64,000 nt of DNA from Pseudomonas sp. ICMP22404 (GCF_006227205.1 NZ_VCNG01000010.1:124001-188000), one strand, 5' to 3'. Shown: positions 34,120 to 42,990, numbered from the stretch's first letter. Notes: generated from the sequence alone by a model not told the origin. Numbers and translations: made by a program.

Positions 34120-35865
34120 ATGAAACCCCACACGACACTTCACAACCAGCGGCTGCTGCGCGGCCAGGCGCCTTCGTATGAACGCTTGCAGGCGCGCCTG
34201 GCCGTAGACGGCAGCGAACTGGGTGCCGCGCCCATTGCGGTGCATTGCGGCTGGGGCCGACTGCTGATCGGCCATACCTTTCCGGACCCGGCGACCCTGG
34301 GTCGGGAGCTGCTCAACGAACAACCCGGCGAGCGTGACATTGCCCTTTACGTCGCGGCCCCCCAGCAAGTGCTGGGGCTGGAGCCGGCGCAATTGTTCCT
34401 CGACCCTTCCGACACGCTGCGCCTCTGGTTCAGCGACTATCGGCAAGCCACGCGCGTGTTTCGCGGCTTCCGGATTCGGCGGGCCCAGAACGACACCGAT
34501 TGGCAAGCCATCAACCAGCTCTACCAGGCCCGAGGCATGCTGCCGGTCGATCCCCAGCGCTTGACGCCGCGCCATCAGGGCGGGCCGGTCTACTGGCTGG
34601 CCGAAGACGATGACAGCGGCGCGATCATCGGCAGTGTCATGGGTCTCAATCACCAGAAAGCTTTCAACGATCCGGAAAATGGCAGCAGCCTCTGGTGCCT
34701 GGCGGTGGACCCACAGTGTGCACGGCCCGGTGTCGGAGAAGTGCTGGTACGTCACCTTATCGAGCATTTCATGAGCCGAGGCTTGAGTTACCTCGACTTG
34801 TCGGTGCTGCATGACAATCGCCTGGCCAAGAACCTTTACGCCAAGCTCGGTTTTCGCAACCTCTCGACCTTCGCCATCAAGCGCAAGAACGGCATCAATC
34901 AGCCGCTGTTCCTGGGGCCTGGACCGGAAGCACAGTTCAACCCTTATGCGCGGATCATTGTGGAGGAAGCGCATCGCCGGGGCATCGAAGTGCAGGTGGA
35001 CGACGCCGAAGGCGGTTTATTCACCCTGATCCACGGCAGCCGCCGGGTACGGTGTAGAGAATCCCTGAGCGACCTGACCAGCGCCATCAGCATGACCTTG
35101 TGCCAGAACAAGAGCCTGACCCATAAAGTGCTGAAGAACGCCGGCCTGAACCTGCCAGCGCAACAATTGGCAGGCAATGCCGACGACAACCTGGCGTTTC
35201 TCGATGAACACGAGCGGGTGGTGGTCAAGCCGCTGGACGGTGAACAGGGCCAGGGCGTGGCGGTGGACCTGCGCACCATCGAAGAGGTGCAGAGCGCCAT
35301 CGAAACGGCCCGGCAGTTCGATAGCCGAGTGTTGCTGGAAAGCTTTCACGAAGGGCTCGACCTGCGCATCCTGGTGATCAACTTTGAAGTAGTGGCCGCG
35401 GCGATCAGGCGTCCCGCGGAAGTCATCGGCGACGGCCAGCACACCATCAGGGCCCTGATCGAGGCCCAGAGCCGTCGACGGCAGGCAGCCACCGGAGGGG
35501 AAAGCAAGATTCCGATGGACGCCGAAACCCAGCGCACACTGAGTACCGCAGGGTATGACTACGACAGCGTGCTGCCGGCCGGCGAGCATCTGTTCGTACG
35601 ACGCACCGCGAACCTTCATACGGGCGGCGTCCTGGAAGATGTCACCGGTATTCTTCATCCCACCCTGGCCGATGCGGCGGTACGCGCGGCGCGCGCCCTG
35701 GACATCCCCATGGTCGGCCTGGACCTGCTGGTGCCGGCCGCCGATCAACCCGAGTACGTGTTCATCGAAGCCAACGAACGCGCCGGCCTGGCCAACCACG
35801 AACCACAACCCACTGCCGAACGCTTTGTGGACCTGTTGTTTCCCCATAGCCAGGGAGTGATCTGA
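34120..35865 (+). CDS. ngg: N-acetylglutaminylglutamine synthetase
   Basis: 581 residues: an N-terminal GNAT acetyltransferase domain (~110-260; CLAVDPQCARPGVGEVLV, YLDLSVLHDNRLAKNLYAKL) fused to a C-terminal ATP-grasp ligase (~300-580; VVVKPLDGEQGQGVAVDL, FIEANERAGLANHE). It should acetylate and join two glutamines before the amidotransferase acts. The fusion is the hallmark of NAGGN operons. It starts 3 bases after asnB ends. Confidence 0.94.
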   Translation: MKPHTTLHNQRLLRGQAPSYERLQARLAVDGSELGAAPIAVHCGWGRLLIGHTFPDPATLGRELLNEQPGERDIALYVAAPQQVLGLEPAQLFLDPSDTLRLWFSDYRQATRVFRGFRIRRAQNDTDWQAINQLYQARGMLPVDPQRLTPRHQGGPVYWLAEDDDSGAIIGSVMGLNHQKAFNDPENGSSLWCLAVDPQCARPGVGEVLVRHLIEHFMSRGLSYLDLSVLHDNRLAKNLYAKLGFRNLSTFAIKRKNGINQPLFLGPGPEAQFNPYARIIVEEAHRRGIEVQVDDAEGGLFTLIHGSRRVRCRESLSDLTSAISMTLCQNKSLTHKVLKNAGLNLPAQQLAGNADDNLAFLDEHERVVVKPLDGEQGQGVAVDLRTIEEVQSAIETARQFDSRVLLESFHEGLDLRILVINFEVVAAAIRRPAEVIGDGQHTIRALIEAQSRRRQAATGGESKIPMDAETQRTLSTAGYDYDSVLPAGEHLFVRRTANLHTGGVLEDVTGILHPTLADAAVRAARALDIPMVGLDLLVPAADQPEYVFIEANERAGLANHEPQPTAERFVDLLFPHSQGVI

Positions 35866-35884
35866 CACCCCTCAGTAGTGGACT

Positions 35885-35987
35885 GATCGTTCCCACGCTT
35901 CGCGTGGGAATGCCTCAAGGGACGCTCCGCGTCCAGATGACGCAGAGCGTCACCGGCTGCATTCCCACACAGAGCGTGGGAGCGATC
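35885..35987. repeat. Structured palindromic repeat between ngg and peptidase
   Basis: Outer arms ATCGTTCCCACGC (35886) and GCGTGGGAGCGAT (to 35987) are inverted. Inside are the hairpins CCCACGC-TTC-GCGTGGG and GACGCTCCGCGTC and the related GACGCAGAGCGTC. The type is common between Pseudomonas genes and distinct from the TGTGGGAGC REPs. It lies inside the NAGGN cluster and could stabilise or attenuate the mRNA. Confidence 0.75.
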
Positions 35988-36013
35988 GGATACTCAACCG
36001 TTCAGGAGTTTCC

Positions 36014-37204
36014 ATGATCAGCAAAATCCCCGAACCGAATCTCGAATACCTGCAAAAAGTCCTGCTGGAAATGCTCGCCATCCCCAGCCCGACCGGCTTC
36101 ACCGACACCATCGTGCGCTATGTCGCCGAACGCCTCGAAGAATTGGGTATCCCTTTCGAAATGACCCGCCGCGGCACGATCCGCGCCACCCTCAAGGGTC
36201 GCAAGAACAGTCCCGACCGGGCCGTGTCGGCCCACCTGGATACCATCGGCGCCACGGTGCGGGCCATCAAGGACAACGGTCGCCTGACCCTCGCGCCGGT
36301 AGGCTGCTGGTCCAGCCGGTTTGCCGAAGGCAGCCGGGTCAGCCTGTTCACCGACACCGGAGTGATCCGCGGCAGCGTGTTGCCCTTGATGGCGTCCGGG
36401 CACGCCTTCAACACCGCCGTGGATGAAATGCCCATCAGTTGGGATCACATTGAGCTGCGGCTGGATGCGTATTGCGCCACCCGCGCCGATTGCGAAACCC
36501 TGGGGGTGGGCGTCGGCGATTACGTCGCCTTCGACCCCTTGCCGGAATTCACCGAGAGCGGCCACATCAGCGCTCGCCACCTGGACGACAAGGCCGGGGT
36601 CGCGGCGTTGCTGGCGGCGCTCAAGGCGATTGTCGACAGCGGTGAAGAGCTGCTGATCGACTGTCACCCCTTGTTCACCATCACCGAGGAAACCGGCAGT
36701 GGCGCGGCCGCCGCGCTGCCCTGGGATGTCAGCGAGTTCGTTGGCATCGACATCGCCCCGGTCGCACCCGGCCAGCACTCCAGCGAACACGCCGTGAGCG
36801 TGGCGATGCAGGACTCCGGCGGGCCCTACGACTATCACCTGTCACGCCATTTGTTGAAACTGGCCAAGGAGAACGAGCTGCCGGCACGCCGCGACCTGTT
36901 CCGTTACTACTTCAGCGACGCCCACTCGGCCGTCACTGCCGGCCATGATATCCGCACTGCCCTGCTCGCTTTCGGCTGCGATGCCACCCATGGCTACGAA
37001 CGCACCCATATCGATAGCCTGGCCGCCCTCAGCCGCCTGCTCGGTGCCTACATCCTCAGCCCGCCGGTGTTCGCCAGCGATGCGCAACCAGCCCAGGGCT
37101 CCCTGGACCGCTTCAGTCACCAACTCGAACACGATGCGCAGATGGAAAGCGATACCCGGGTGCCTTCGGTGGATAGCCTGGTGGGGCAGCGCTCGGATAA
37201 TTGA
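36014..37204 (+). CDS. NAGGN-system M42 family peptidase
   Basis: 396 residues of an M42-type (tetrahedral) metallopeptidase. Likely metal and catalytic residues are in SAHLDTIGATV, ARHLDDKAGVAAL, TITEETGSGAA, and DAHSAVTAGHDIRTA. It is consistently the third gene of NAGGN loci and is presumed to degrade or process the dipeptide osmolyte when osmolarity drops; the exact reaction is not established. AGGAG precedes the ATG. Confidence 0.92.
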   Translation: MISKIPEPNLEYLQKVLLEMLAIPSPTGFTDTIVRYVAERLEELGIPFEMTRRGTIRATLKGRKNSPDRAVSAHLDTIGATVRAIKDNGRLTLAPVGCWSSRFAEGSRVSLFTDTGVIRGSVLPLMASGHAFNTAVDEMPISWDHIELRLDAYCATRADCETLGVGVGDYVAFDPLPEFTESGHISARHLDDKAGVAALLAALKAIVDSGEELLIDCHPLFTITEETGSGAAAALPWDVSEFVGIDIAPVAPGQHSSEHAVSVAMQDSGGPYDYHLSRHLLKLAKENELPARRDLFRYYFSDAHSAVTAGHDIRTALLAFGCDATHGYERTHIDSLAALSRLLGAYILSPPVFASDAQPAQGSLDRFSHQLEHDAQMESDTRVPSVDSLVGQRSDN

Positions 37205-37232
37205 CGGAGGATTCTCACTGTCCGGAGATTGT

Positions 37233-37304
37233 CATCGCGAGCAGGCTCGCTCCCACAGGGCGCGCGTACGCAGATCCATTGTGGGAGCGAGCCCGCTCGC
37301 GATG
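37233..37304. repeat. REPIN-type inverted repeat, peptidase-yheU gap
   Basis: CATCGCGAGCAGGCTCGCTC starts the left arm (37233-37257) and TGTGGGAGCGAGCCCGCTCG starts the inverted right arm (37280-37304). The spacer is only 22 bases, the shortest of the doublets here. Confidence 0.85.
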
Positions 37305-37391
37305 TGGCCAAAACAGAGGCCGCAAATCCAAGGCTAGCCGCAAGGGCTCATAGCCCGTAGCATTTGCGACACTGTCCAGCCGAGGTACCCC

Positions 37392-37619
37392 ATGCTGATC
37401 CCCCACGACCAACTCGAAGTCGACACGCTCACCCGCCTGATCGAGGACTTCGTGACCCGCGACGGCACCGACAACGGCGACGACACGCCCCTGGAAACTC
37501 GTGTGCTACGCGTCAGGCAGGCCTTGACCAAGGGGCAGGCGATGATCGTTTTCGACCCGGAGAGCGAGCAGTGTCAGTTGATGCTCAAGCACGACGTGCC
37601 CAAGCACCTATTTGACTGA
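37392..37619 (+). CDS. yheU: UPF0270 / YheU family protein
   Basis: 75 residues, the family's usual size: MLIPHDQLEVDTLTRLIEDF at the start and QALTKGQAMIVFDPESEQC near the end. The protein is soluble with no assigned function. Its last 12 bases overlap, tail to tail, with the end of the csrA-type gene on the other strand. Confidence 0.9.
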   Translation: MLIPHDQLEVDTLTRLIEDFVTRDGTDNGDDTPLETRVLRVRQALTKGQAMIVFDPESEQCQLMLKHDVPKHLFD

Positions 37620-37808
37620 ACACGCCTTGCGGGCGACCTGACTCTTCTTTCTCTGGATCTTTTCGTATATCTCGAAGCGATGAACATCGATGTGCCGCGG
37701 CGCCTCCACGCCAAACCGCACGGTGGTGCCGCTGACCGACAGCACACGAACGGAAATATCATCACCGATGGAAATCAGTTCACCCACGGCACGGCTTAGT
37801 ACGAGCAT
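37608..37808 (-). CDS. CsrA/RsmA family RNA-binding regulator, divergent paralogue
   Basis: 66 residues (MLVLSRAVGELISIGDDISV start). CsrA dimers bind GGA motifs in mRNA leaders and control translation. RNA-contacting residues L4, R6 and R44 (VHRFEIYEKI) are kept, but position 45 is phenylalanine instead of the usual glutamate, and the tail is basic. It therefore looks like an additional Rsm paralogue rather than RsmA or RsmE themselves. I chose the ATG at 37808 with AAGGA eight bases upstream. Convergent, overlapping yheU by 12 bases. Confidence 0.9.
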   Translation of the reverse strand: MLVLSRAVGELISIGDDISVRVLSVSGTTVRFGVEAPRHIDVHRFEIYEKIQRKKSQVARKACSVK

Positions 37809-37933
37809 GGTTCTTGTCCTTAAGAAGGTCTGGACCTTGACCATGCCCGGCCTGTTTCCTGTTCACAAGACACGGGCGAGAATTCAGTAACCCCCTACAA
37901 ACAAGACTCTGGGAACTGACGGAAACTTCCTGC

Positions 37934-37959
37934 AAAAACGGCTCGAACCGCGCCGTTTT
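37934..37959 (-). terminator. Probable terminator at the ynfA 3' end
   Basis: Minus strand: AAAACGGC pairs with GCCGTTTT around a nine-base loop, ending in five T. The stem begins inside the ynfA stop codon, so the terminator abuts the gene. Confidence 0.5.
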
Positions 37960-38291
37960 CAAGGTCCCGAGAAGCGAGGACCGAAGAGGATGACACTGGC
38001 ACCCAGCATGCAGAGCGCCACGCCGATCCAGTCGGAACCCAGCGGGCGCACCCGCTCCACCACGGCCAGCCAGGCGATGGAGGCGATGATGTAAATGCCG
38101 CCATAGGCGGCGTAGGCACGACCGGCATAGGTCGCTTCAACGCGGGTCAGCAACAGGGCGAACACCGCGAGGCTGAGCAACGCCGGTGCGATCCACCAGG
38201 CGCTCTTGCCCTGGCGCAACCACATCCAGAACCCGTAGCAGCCGGCGATTTCGAACAGCGCGGCGAGAAAGAACCACAGATAGTTGAGCAT
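37959..38291 (-). CDS. ynfA: UPF0060 / YnfA family membrane protein
   Basis: 110 residues with four membrane helices (LWFFLAALFEIAGCYGFWMW at the start, GVALCMLGASVILFGPR at the end). It is related to small multidrug resistance proteins; the transport role is unproven. The ATG at 38291 gives the standard family N terminus MLNYLWFF; the frame extends to 38342 but that part is not conserved-looking. It lies 58 bases downstream of the SDR gene. Confidence 0.92.
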   Translation of the reverse strand: MLNYLWFFLAALFEIAGCYGFWMWLRQGKSAWWIAPALLSLAVFALLLTRVEATYAGRAYAAYGGIYIIASIAWLAVVERVRPLGSDWIGVALCMLGASVILFGPRFSGP

Positions 38292-38349
38292 GCAGATGTC
38301 CATCAGGAGGGCCGGAATGGCGCCATCCTGAGGACACTGCATGGCAAGG

Positions 38350-39165
38350 TCAAGTTGGGTTCTGCCTAGCCTTGGCGCGCATTTTGTCGGCCATGACGGT
38401 CATTTCGTCGTACAGCAACTGCGGATTCTTCTGCTTCATCGCCCAGGCCATGCGTCCCTGTTCGTGGGGCAGAATCATGAACTCGCCCTGGTCGACCTGC
38501 TGGAAGATGTAGTCAGCGATATCGGCCGCAGTGATCGGCGAGCTTTCCAGCAACTTGCCCACCTGGGCCTTCATGGCCGGGGTCGGGCCACGGAAGGAGT
38601 CAAGCAGGTTGGTCTGGAAGAACGACGGACAGACGACGTGGACACCGATTTCCTGCTGCGCCAGTTCGACCAACAGGCTTTCCGACAATGCCACCACGCC
38701 AGCCTTGGCCACGTTGTAGTTACTCATGGCCGGCCCCTGCATCAGCGCCGCCATGGAGGCAATGTTGATGATCTTGCCGCGGCTTTTTTCCAGCAACGGC
38801 AGGAACGCCTTGCAGCCCTTGACCACCCCCATCAGGTTGATCGCAATCTGCCAGTCCCAATCCTCCAAGGACAATTCACTAAAGAACCCGCCCGAAGCCA
38901 CGCCAGCGTTGTTGACGATGATGTCGATGCCGCCGAGCTTTTCTTCGCAGGCCTGGGCGAACGCCGTCAGCTGACTGTAATCACGCACATCGCAGCGTTG
39001 GACAAAACCGTCGCCGCCGACATCGCGCACCTGCCTGAGAGTTTCCTGAAGGCCTGGCTCACTGACGTCCGACAAGGCCAGGCGCCAGCCTTCGCGGGCC
39101 CAGCGCAGTGCGATTTCGCGGCCCAGGCCCGAGCCGGCACCGGTGATCATCATGCGATTTTGCAT
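38350..39165 (-). CDS. Short-chain dehydrogenase/reductase
   Basis: 271 residues of a classical SDR: ITGAGSGLGREIALRW binds NAD(P), NNAGV is the structural motif, and SNYNVAKAG holds the catalytic YxxxK. The substrate is unknown. I chose the ATG at 39165 (AAGG nine bases upstream); the frame is open to 39261 without conserved sequence. Confidence 0.9.
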   Translation of the reverse strand: MQNRMMITGAGSGLGREIALRWAREGWRLALSDVSEPGLQETLRQVRDVGGDGFVQRCDVRDYSQLTAFAQACEEKLGGIDIIVNNAGVASGGFFSELSLEDWDWQIAINLMGVVKGCKAFLPLLEKSRGKIINIASMAALMQGPAMSNYNVAKAGVVALSESLLVELAQQEIGVHVVCPSFFQTNLLDSFRGPTPAMKAQVGKLLESSPITAADIADYIFQQVDQGEFMILPHEQGRMAWAMKQKNPQLLYDEMTVMADKMRAKARQNPT

Positions 39166-39439
39166 AGGAAACAGCCTTGTTGTTCCGGGAGAGATGGGCC
39201 GAGTGTAGCGAAGGAGCCGGCGAGACCCACGCTCCATCAGATTGCTGAATGGCGGGGGCAAACCGTAATAGGTTGTGAAGACCTCGCCATAGGTTTCCCG
39301 GCCGCCCGACAGGCACTAAAAAACTTTGAATTTTTTACAGGACGTTACGGTCGGACTTATTAAGCCGCCCGGATTTAATGCAGCGCGCTGGCAGTTGAAA
39401 GTTGTATCACTCCAAAACTGACCAATAAGGAAATCAACA

Positions 39440-39592
39440 ATGGGCACAATACTCATCATTATCCTGATCCTTTTGCTGATCGGCGGTCTGCCGGTCTTCC
39501 CGCACTCCAGAAGTTGGGGTTACGGCCCGTCCGGCATCATCGGCGTAGTGTTGGTAGTGCTGTTGATACTGCTGTTACTGGGCAAGATATAA
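39440..39592 (+). CDS. DUF3309 small membrane protein
   Basis: 50 residues (MGTILIIILILLLIGGLPVF..., ending LLLLGKI). Two very hydrophobic segments flank a short polar turn (PHSRSWGYGPSG), the pattern of DUF3309 hydrophobic peptides found in many proteobacteria. The function is unknown; it probably inserts in the inner membrane. AAGGA lies nine bases before the ATG and a strong terminator follows. The gene is too short for a routine 60-codon cut-off. Confidence 0.85.
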   Translation: MGTILIIILILLLIGGLPVFPHSRSWGYGPSGIIGVVLVVLLILLLLGKI

Positions 39593-39601
39593 ATCAATGG
39601 C

Positions 39602-39636
39602 AAAAAAAAAGAGGCCTTCTTCAAGGCCTCTTTTTT
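39602..39636. terminator. Bidirectional terminator
   Basis: GAGGCCTT-CTTC-AAGGCCTC (39611-39630) is an eight-pair perfect stem. It is preceded by nine A (39602-39610) and followed by six T (39631-39636). It can end both the DUF3309 transcript (plus) and the sulfatase transcript (minus). Confidence 0.95.
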
Positions 39637-39648
39637 ATTTGCCGATCA

Positions 39649-41742
39649 TCAGTCCGGCTTTCCATCCACCACGCCGGCGGTGTTATCCAGCAGACTCTTG
39701 GTGGCGGTTTGCAGGAAAGACTCGAGCTTGAGCTTCATCTGGGCGCTATCGGGTGCATCCGGAATGACTTCTGCACGCGGGTTGGCCCCCAGTTCATAGC
39801 GGAACATCTTCGGCCCCATTTCTTTTTCCTTTGGCAGTACCAGGATCCGGTCGCCCTGGATGATCGCCGTAGTCTGATCACTGCCCGACGGCTTGATTAC
39901 ACCAAAACCGGTATCGCCTTGCGGCAGGTTCAGCAGGTCGCGGCCCCAGCACTGGTTGCGCACCTGTCCACCGATCCGCCCCATGATGGTAGGAACGATG
40001 TCGACCTGGGTACCCACGGTGTGGTTACGCTGGCCGAACTTTTCCTGGATACCAGGACCGATCATCAACATGGGCACGTTGAAACGGCCCAGGTCCATCT
40101 CGGTGATCTGGCGTTCGTTACCGAAACCATGGTCGCCCACCACGATGAACAGCGTCTCCTTGAAGTAAGGCTCCTTGCGTGCCTTCTCGAAGAACTGGCC
40201 CAACGCCCAGTCCGAGTAGCGCATGGCAGTCAGGTGTTCGTTCAGGCTGCCGCGATCGGTGACCCGCTCCACCGGTAATGGCGTCGGCAGCGCATATGGC
40301 GTGTGGTTGGACAGGGTTTGCAGCAGGGCATAGAACGGCTTGCCGTTTTCCCGCGCCTTGAGCTCGATCAGACCACGGTCGAACATGTCCTGGTCGGACA
40401 CGCCCCAGGTCGGATCGGAAAACACTGGGTTGACGAAATCGTTACGCCCGATGAAGTTGGTCATGCCCTGGTTGCTGAAGAAACCCGACTGGTTGTCCCA
40501 GGCAAAATCACCGTTGTAGACATACACGTCATCGAAGTCACGGGCACTGAGCAGTTGCGGCAGGCCCGACAGCTTGTGGCTGCCTTCTGGCGTCTGCATC
40601 AGGTATTCGAAGCCGGGCAAGTTCGGGAAGCACGCCATGGTGGCGAACATGCCCTGGTGGGTATGGGTGCCGTTGGAGAAGAAGCGGTCGAACAGCAAGC
40701 CTTCCTTGGACAGCTTGTCCAGGTAAGGCGTGATGTTGCCCGGAGCACCCAGGGCGCCTACCGAGTGACCGGCCATGCTTTCCATGAGGATCACGACCAC
40801 GTTCTTGATCGGCAGGGTCTTGTCGGCTGGCGGCATGTAGTCGCGGCGCACGGCAGCGGTGGCGGTATCCACCAGCTTGTCGTCGGGCAACACCAGCATG
40901 TCGCGCACGGTCTGTTGTGCCAGTGGCTGCTCGAGGGTGGCTTTCCAGATGTTGTCACGGTCTTCGGACATGCGGCTCTTGGCCGCCGCCACCAGTGACA
41001 GCGTGCCGTTGAGGCCCAGCTGGTTGGCGAAGTTCGAATCGGTGGTATAGACATCGCCCCAGCGCAACGGCGGGCCTTGACGCAAGGTGCCACGGGCCGC
41101 GACCACAGCCACCAGCAGGCAGACGACGAACACCGCCACCCGACCGTACCACGGGGCGATCTGGCGGGTGCCGATGCTGCCGCCGCTGAACGGGCCGCGC
41201 GGACGGGTTGCACGGTCCGCGCCCTTGAAGGCCAAGCTCAGGATGATAGTGCCACCGGCCCAGGCCAGCAGGTAGCGCACCACCGGGAAACCGTACCAGA
41301 GCATGCTCATCACGGTTTTCGGATCTTCCTTCACGTACTGGAAGACCAGGCCGTTGAGGCGCTGGTGGAACTCACGGTAGAAGTCCATCTCCATCAGGCC
41401 CAGGAACAGCGCAACGCTGGAGGTGACGGTCAGCCAGAAACGAAAGAAACCTCGGGCCGCCATGGCGCGGGCGCTGAACAGCGCCAGCAGCAGCGGAACG
41501 CTGAGGTAGACCACCAGGCGCAGGTCAAAACGCAGGCCATTGGCGAAGGCTTCGACGAAGGTCGAGGCCGGGGTGTCGAGGATCATTTGGCGGTTATAGA
41601 CCAGCAGCGCCACGCGCAGCAGGCTGAACATCACCATCATCACCAGGGCGCAGAGCAATGTGTAGGCCAGGTGCGATTTGACGGTCGGTTGCAGCAGGCG
41701 ATGCGTGCTTCGCTGCTGACTCAGGGCGTCCGGGATTGCCAT
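39649..41742 (-). CDS. LTA synthase family sulfatase / phosphoglycerol transferase
   Basis: 697 residues. About five N-terminal membrane helices (TLLCALVMMVMFSLLRVALL, then YLSVPLLLALFSA and others to ~240) precede a periplasmic sulfatase-fold domain. That domain has metal-site elements VVILMESMAGHSVG and FIVVGDHGFGNE, with the nucleophile expected in SNGTHTHQGMF. In gram-negatives such proteins transfer phosphoglycerol or phosphoethanolamine to periplasmic glucans or lipids. The ATG at 41742 is the best start; the frame extends to 41808. Confidence 0.9.
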   Translation of the reverse strand: MAIPDALSQQRSTHRLLQPTVKSHLAYTLLCALVMMVMFSLLRVALLVYNRQMILDTPASTFVEAFANGLRFDLRLVVYLSVPLLLALFSARAMAARGFFRFWLTVTSSVALFLGLMEMDFYREFHQRLNGLVFQYVKEDPKTVMSMLWYGFPVVRYLLAWAGGTIILSLAFKGADRATRPRGPFSGGSIGTRQIAPWYGRVAVFVVCLLVAVVAARGTLRQGPPLRWGDVYTTDSNFANQLGLNGTLSLVAAAKSRMSEDRDNIWKATLEQPLAQQTVRDMLVLPDDKLVDTATAAVRRDYMPPADKTLPIKNVVVILMESMAGHSVGALGAPGNITPYLDKLSKEGLLFDRFFSNGTHTHQGMFATMACFPNLPGFEYLMQTPEGSHKLSGLPQLLSARDFDDVYVYNGDFAWDNQSGFFSNQGMTNFIGRNDFVNPVFSDPTWGVSDQDMFDRGLIELKARENGKPFYALLQTLSNHTPYALPTPLPVERVTDRGSLNEHLTAMRYSDWALGQFFEKARKEPYFKETLFIVVGDHGFGNERQITEMDLGRFNVPMLMIGPGIQEKFGQRNHTVGTQVDIVPTIMGRIGGQVRNQCWGRDLLNLPQGDTGFGVIKPSGSDQTTAIIQGDRILVLPKEKEMGPKMFRYELGANPRAEVIPDAPDSAQMKLKLESFLQTATKSLLDNTAGVVDGKPD

Positions 41743-41990
41743 GTCGTTTGAGGACCCTATTGGAGTTGGAGTAACAGAAAATACAAAGGCGCGCCCTCTG
41801 CCAACCAAAGCCTGGCCCGGGGTTTGCGCAAGAGCGCAGATGTTGCACGAACGGTTAAGGCATTGCCATTAAATAACCGACGGCAATAAAAGCGCGGAGG
41901 ATTGTCCGCAAGATTTTGTGAAAATTTCGTCCAATGAATATCTGGAAACACAAAATGCCCGAACCCACCTCAATATCAGGCGGCCCATAT

Positions 41991-42020
41991 TGTGGAGAGG
42001 GGATAAATCCCCTCGCCACA
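41991..42020. repeat. Single palindrome of the GGGGAT family
   Basis: TGTGGAGAGGGGATAAATCC at the left with CCCTCGCCACA at the right; the core GAGGGGA-TAAA-TCCCCTC is a perfect dyad. It is a solitary compact member of the family seen at 13550 and 27015, lying 17 bases after the speE stop. It may also act as a weak 3' end for speE. Confidence 0.65.
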
Positions 42021-42037
42021 AAAAAAACTCAGCCAAA

Positions 42038-42913
42038 TCAGTCGTTACTCGGCTTGTTGATCGCCTGCAATACGTACTGCGGCATGGCAAACGCACCGAG
42101 ATGAATCTCAGGGTTGTAGTAGCGGGTGACGATGCCACTGCCGATGAACCGCTCATGCAGGGTTTCACGGGAGAGCTTGCGGTAAGCGCTGTCGGTCGAG
42201 CCCCAGGCGAAAGTCATGGCACCGCCGATGTAGGTCGGCACGGCAGCCTGGTAGAAGTGCCAGTCGGCAAACAGGCCTCGCAGGCGACCGGCGGTGGTCT
42301 GCACTTCGCCCAACTGCATGAATGGCGTGCCGTTCTGGGTCACCAGGATGCCGCCGTCGTTCAGGCAGCGATGGCAAGCCTGGTAGAAATTCTCCGAGAA
42401 CAGCACTTCACCCGGGCCGATCGGGTCGGTGGAGTCGGAAATGATGACGTCGAACTTCTCCTGGGTGGTGGAGACGAAGCGCATGCCGTCGTCGATCACC
42501 AGGTTCAGTCGCGGGTCGTCGTAGGCGCCCTTGGAGTGGTTGGGCAGGAATTCCTTGCACATGTCCACTACGGTGCCGTCGATTTCCACCATGGTGATGT
42601 GCTCGACGCCCAGGTGTTTGGTCACCTCACGCAGCATGCCGCCATCACCGCCACCGATGATCAGCACGCGCTTGGCCTTGCCGTGGGCCAGGATGGGTAC
42701 GTGGGTGAGCATCTCGTGATAGATGAACTCATCGGCTTCGGTGGTCTGGATCACGCCATCGAGTGCCATCACCCGCCCCATGCGCGGGTTCTCGAAGATC
42801 ACCAGGTGCTGGTGCTCGGTACGCACTTCGTGCAGCAGCTTGTCCATCCGGAAACGTTGGCCGTAGCCTTCGTAGAGGGTTTCCAGGTAGTCGCCGGCCG
42901 GGGTGGTCGTCAT
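42038..42913 (-). CDS. speE: Spermidine synthase (polyamine aminopropyltransferase)
   Basis: 291 residues. The SAM/dcSAM pocket is VLIIGGGDGGMLREV, the catalytic region is DVIISDSTDPIGPGEVLFS, and the N-terminal strand reads YGQRFRMDKLLHEVRTEHQ. It transfers aminopropyl from decarboxylated SAM to putrescine. Length and motifs are typical. No polyamine gene lies next to it. Confidence 0.95.
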   Translation of the reverse strand: MTTTPAGDYLETLYEGYGQRFRMDKLLHEVRTEHQHLVIFENPRMGRVMALDGVIQTTEADEFIYHEMLTHVPILAHGKAKRVLIIGGGDGGMLREVTKHLGVEHITMVEIDGTVVDMCKEFLPNHSKGAYDDPRLNLVIDDGMRFVSTTQEKFDVIISDSTDPIGPGEVLFSENFYQACHRCLNDGGILVTQNGTPFMQLGEVQTTAGRLRGLFADWHFYQAAVPTYIGGAMTFAWGSTDSAYRKLSRETLHERFIGSGIVTRYYNPEIHLGAFAMPQYVLQAINKPSND

Positions 42914-42990
42914 GGTCAGGTACTCCGATAGCTCACAAAGGCGCGCATTCTACGACGATGGGGATGACAGGTCGAACCTTGCAGGAGCGA

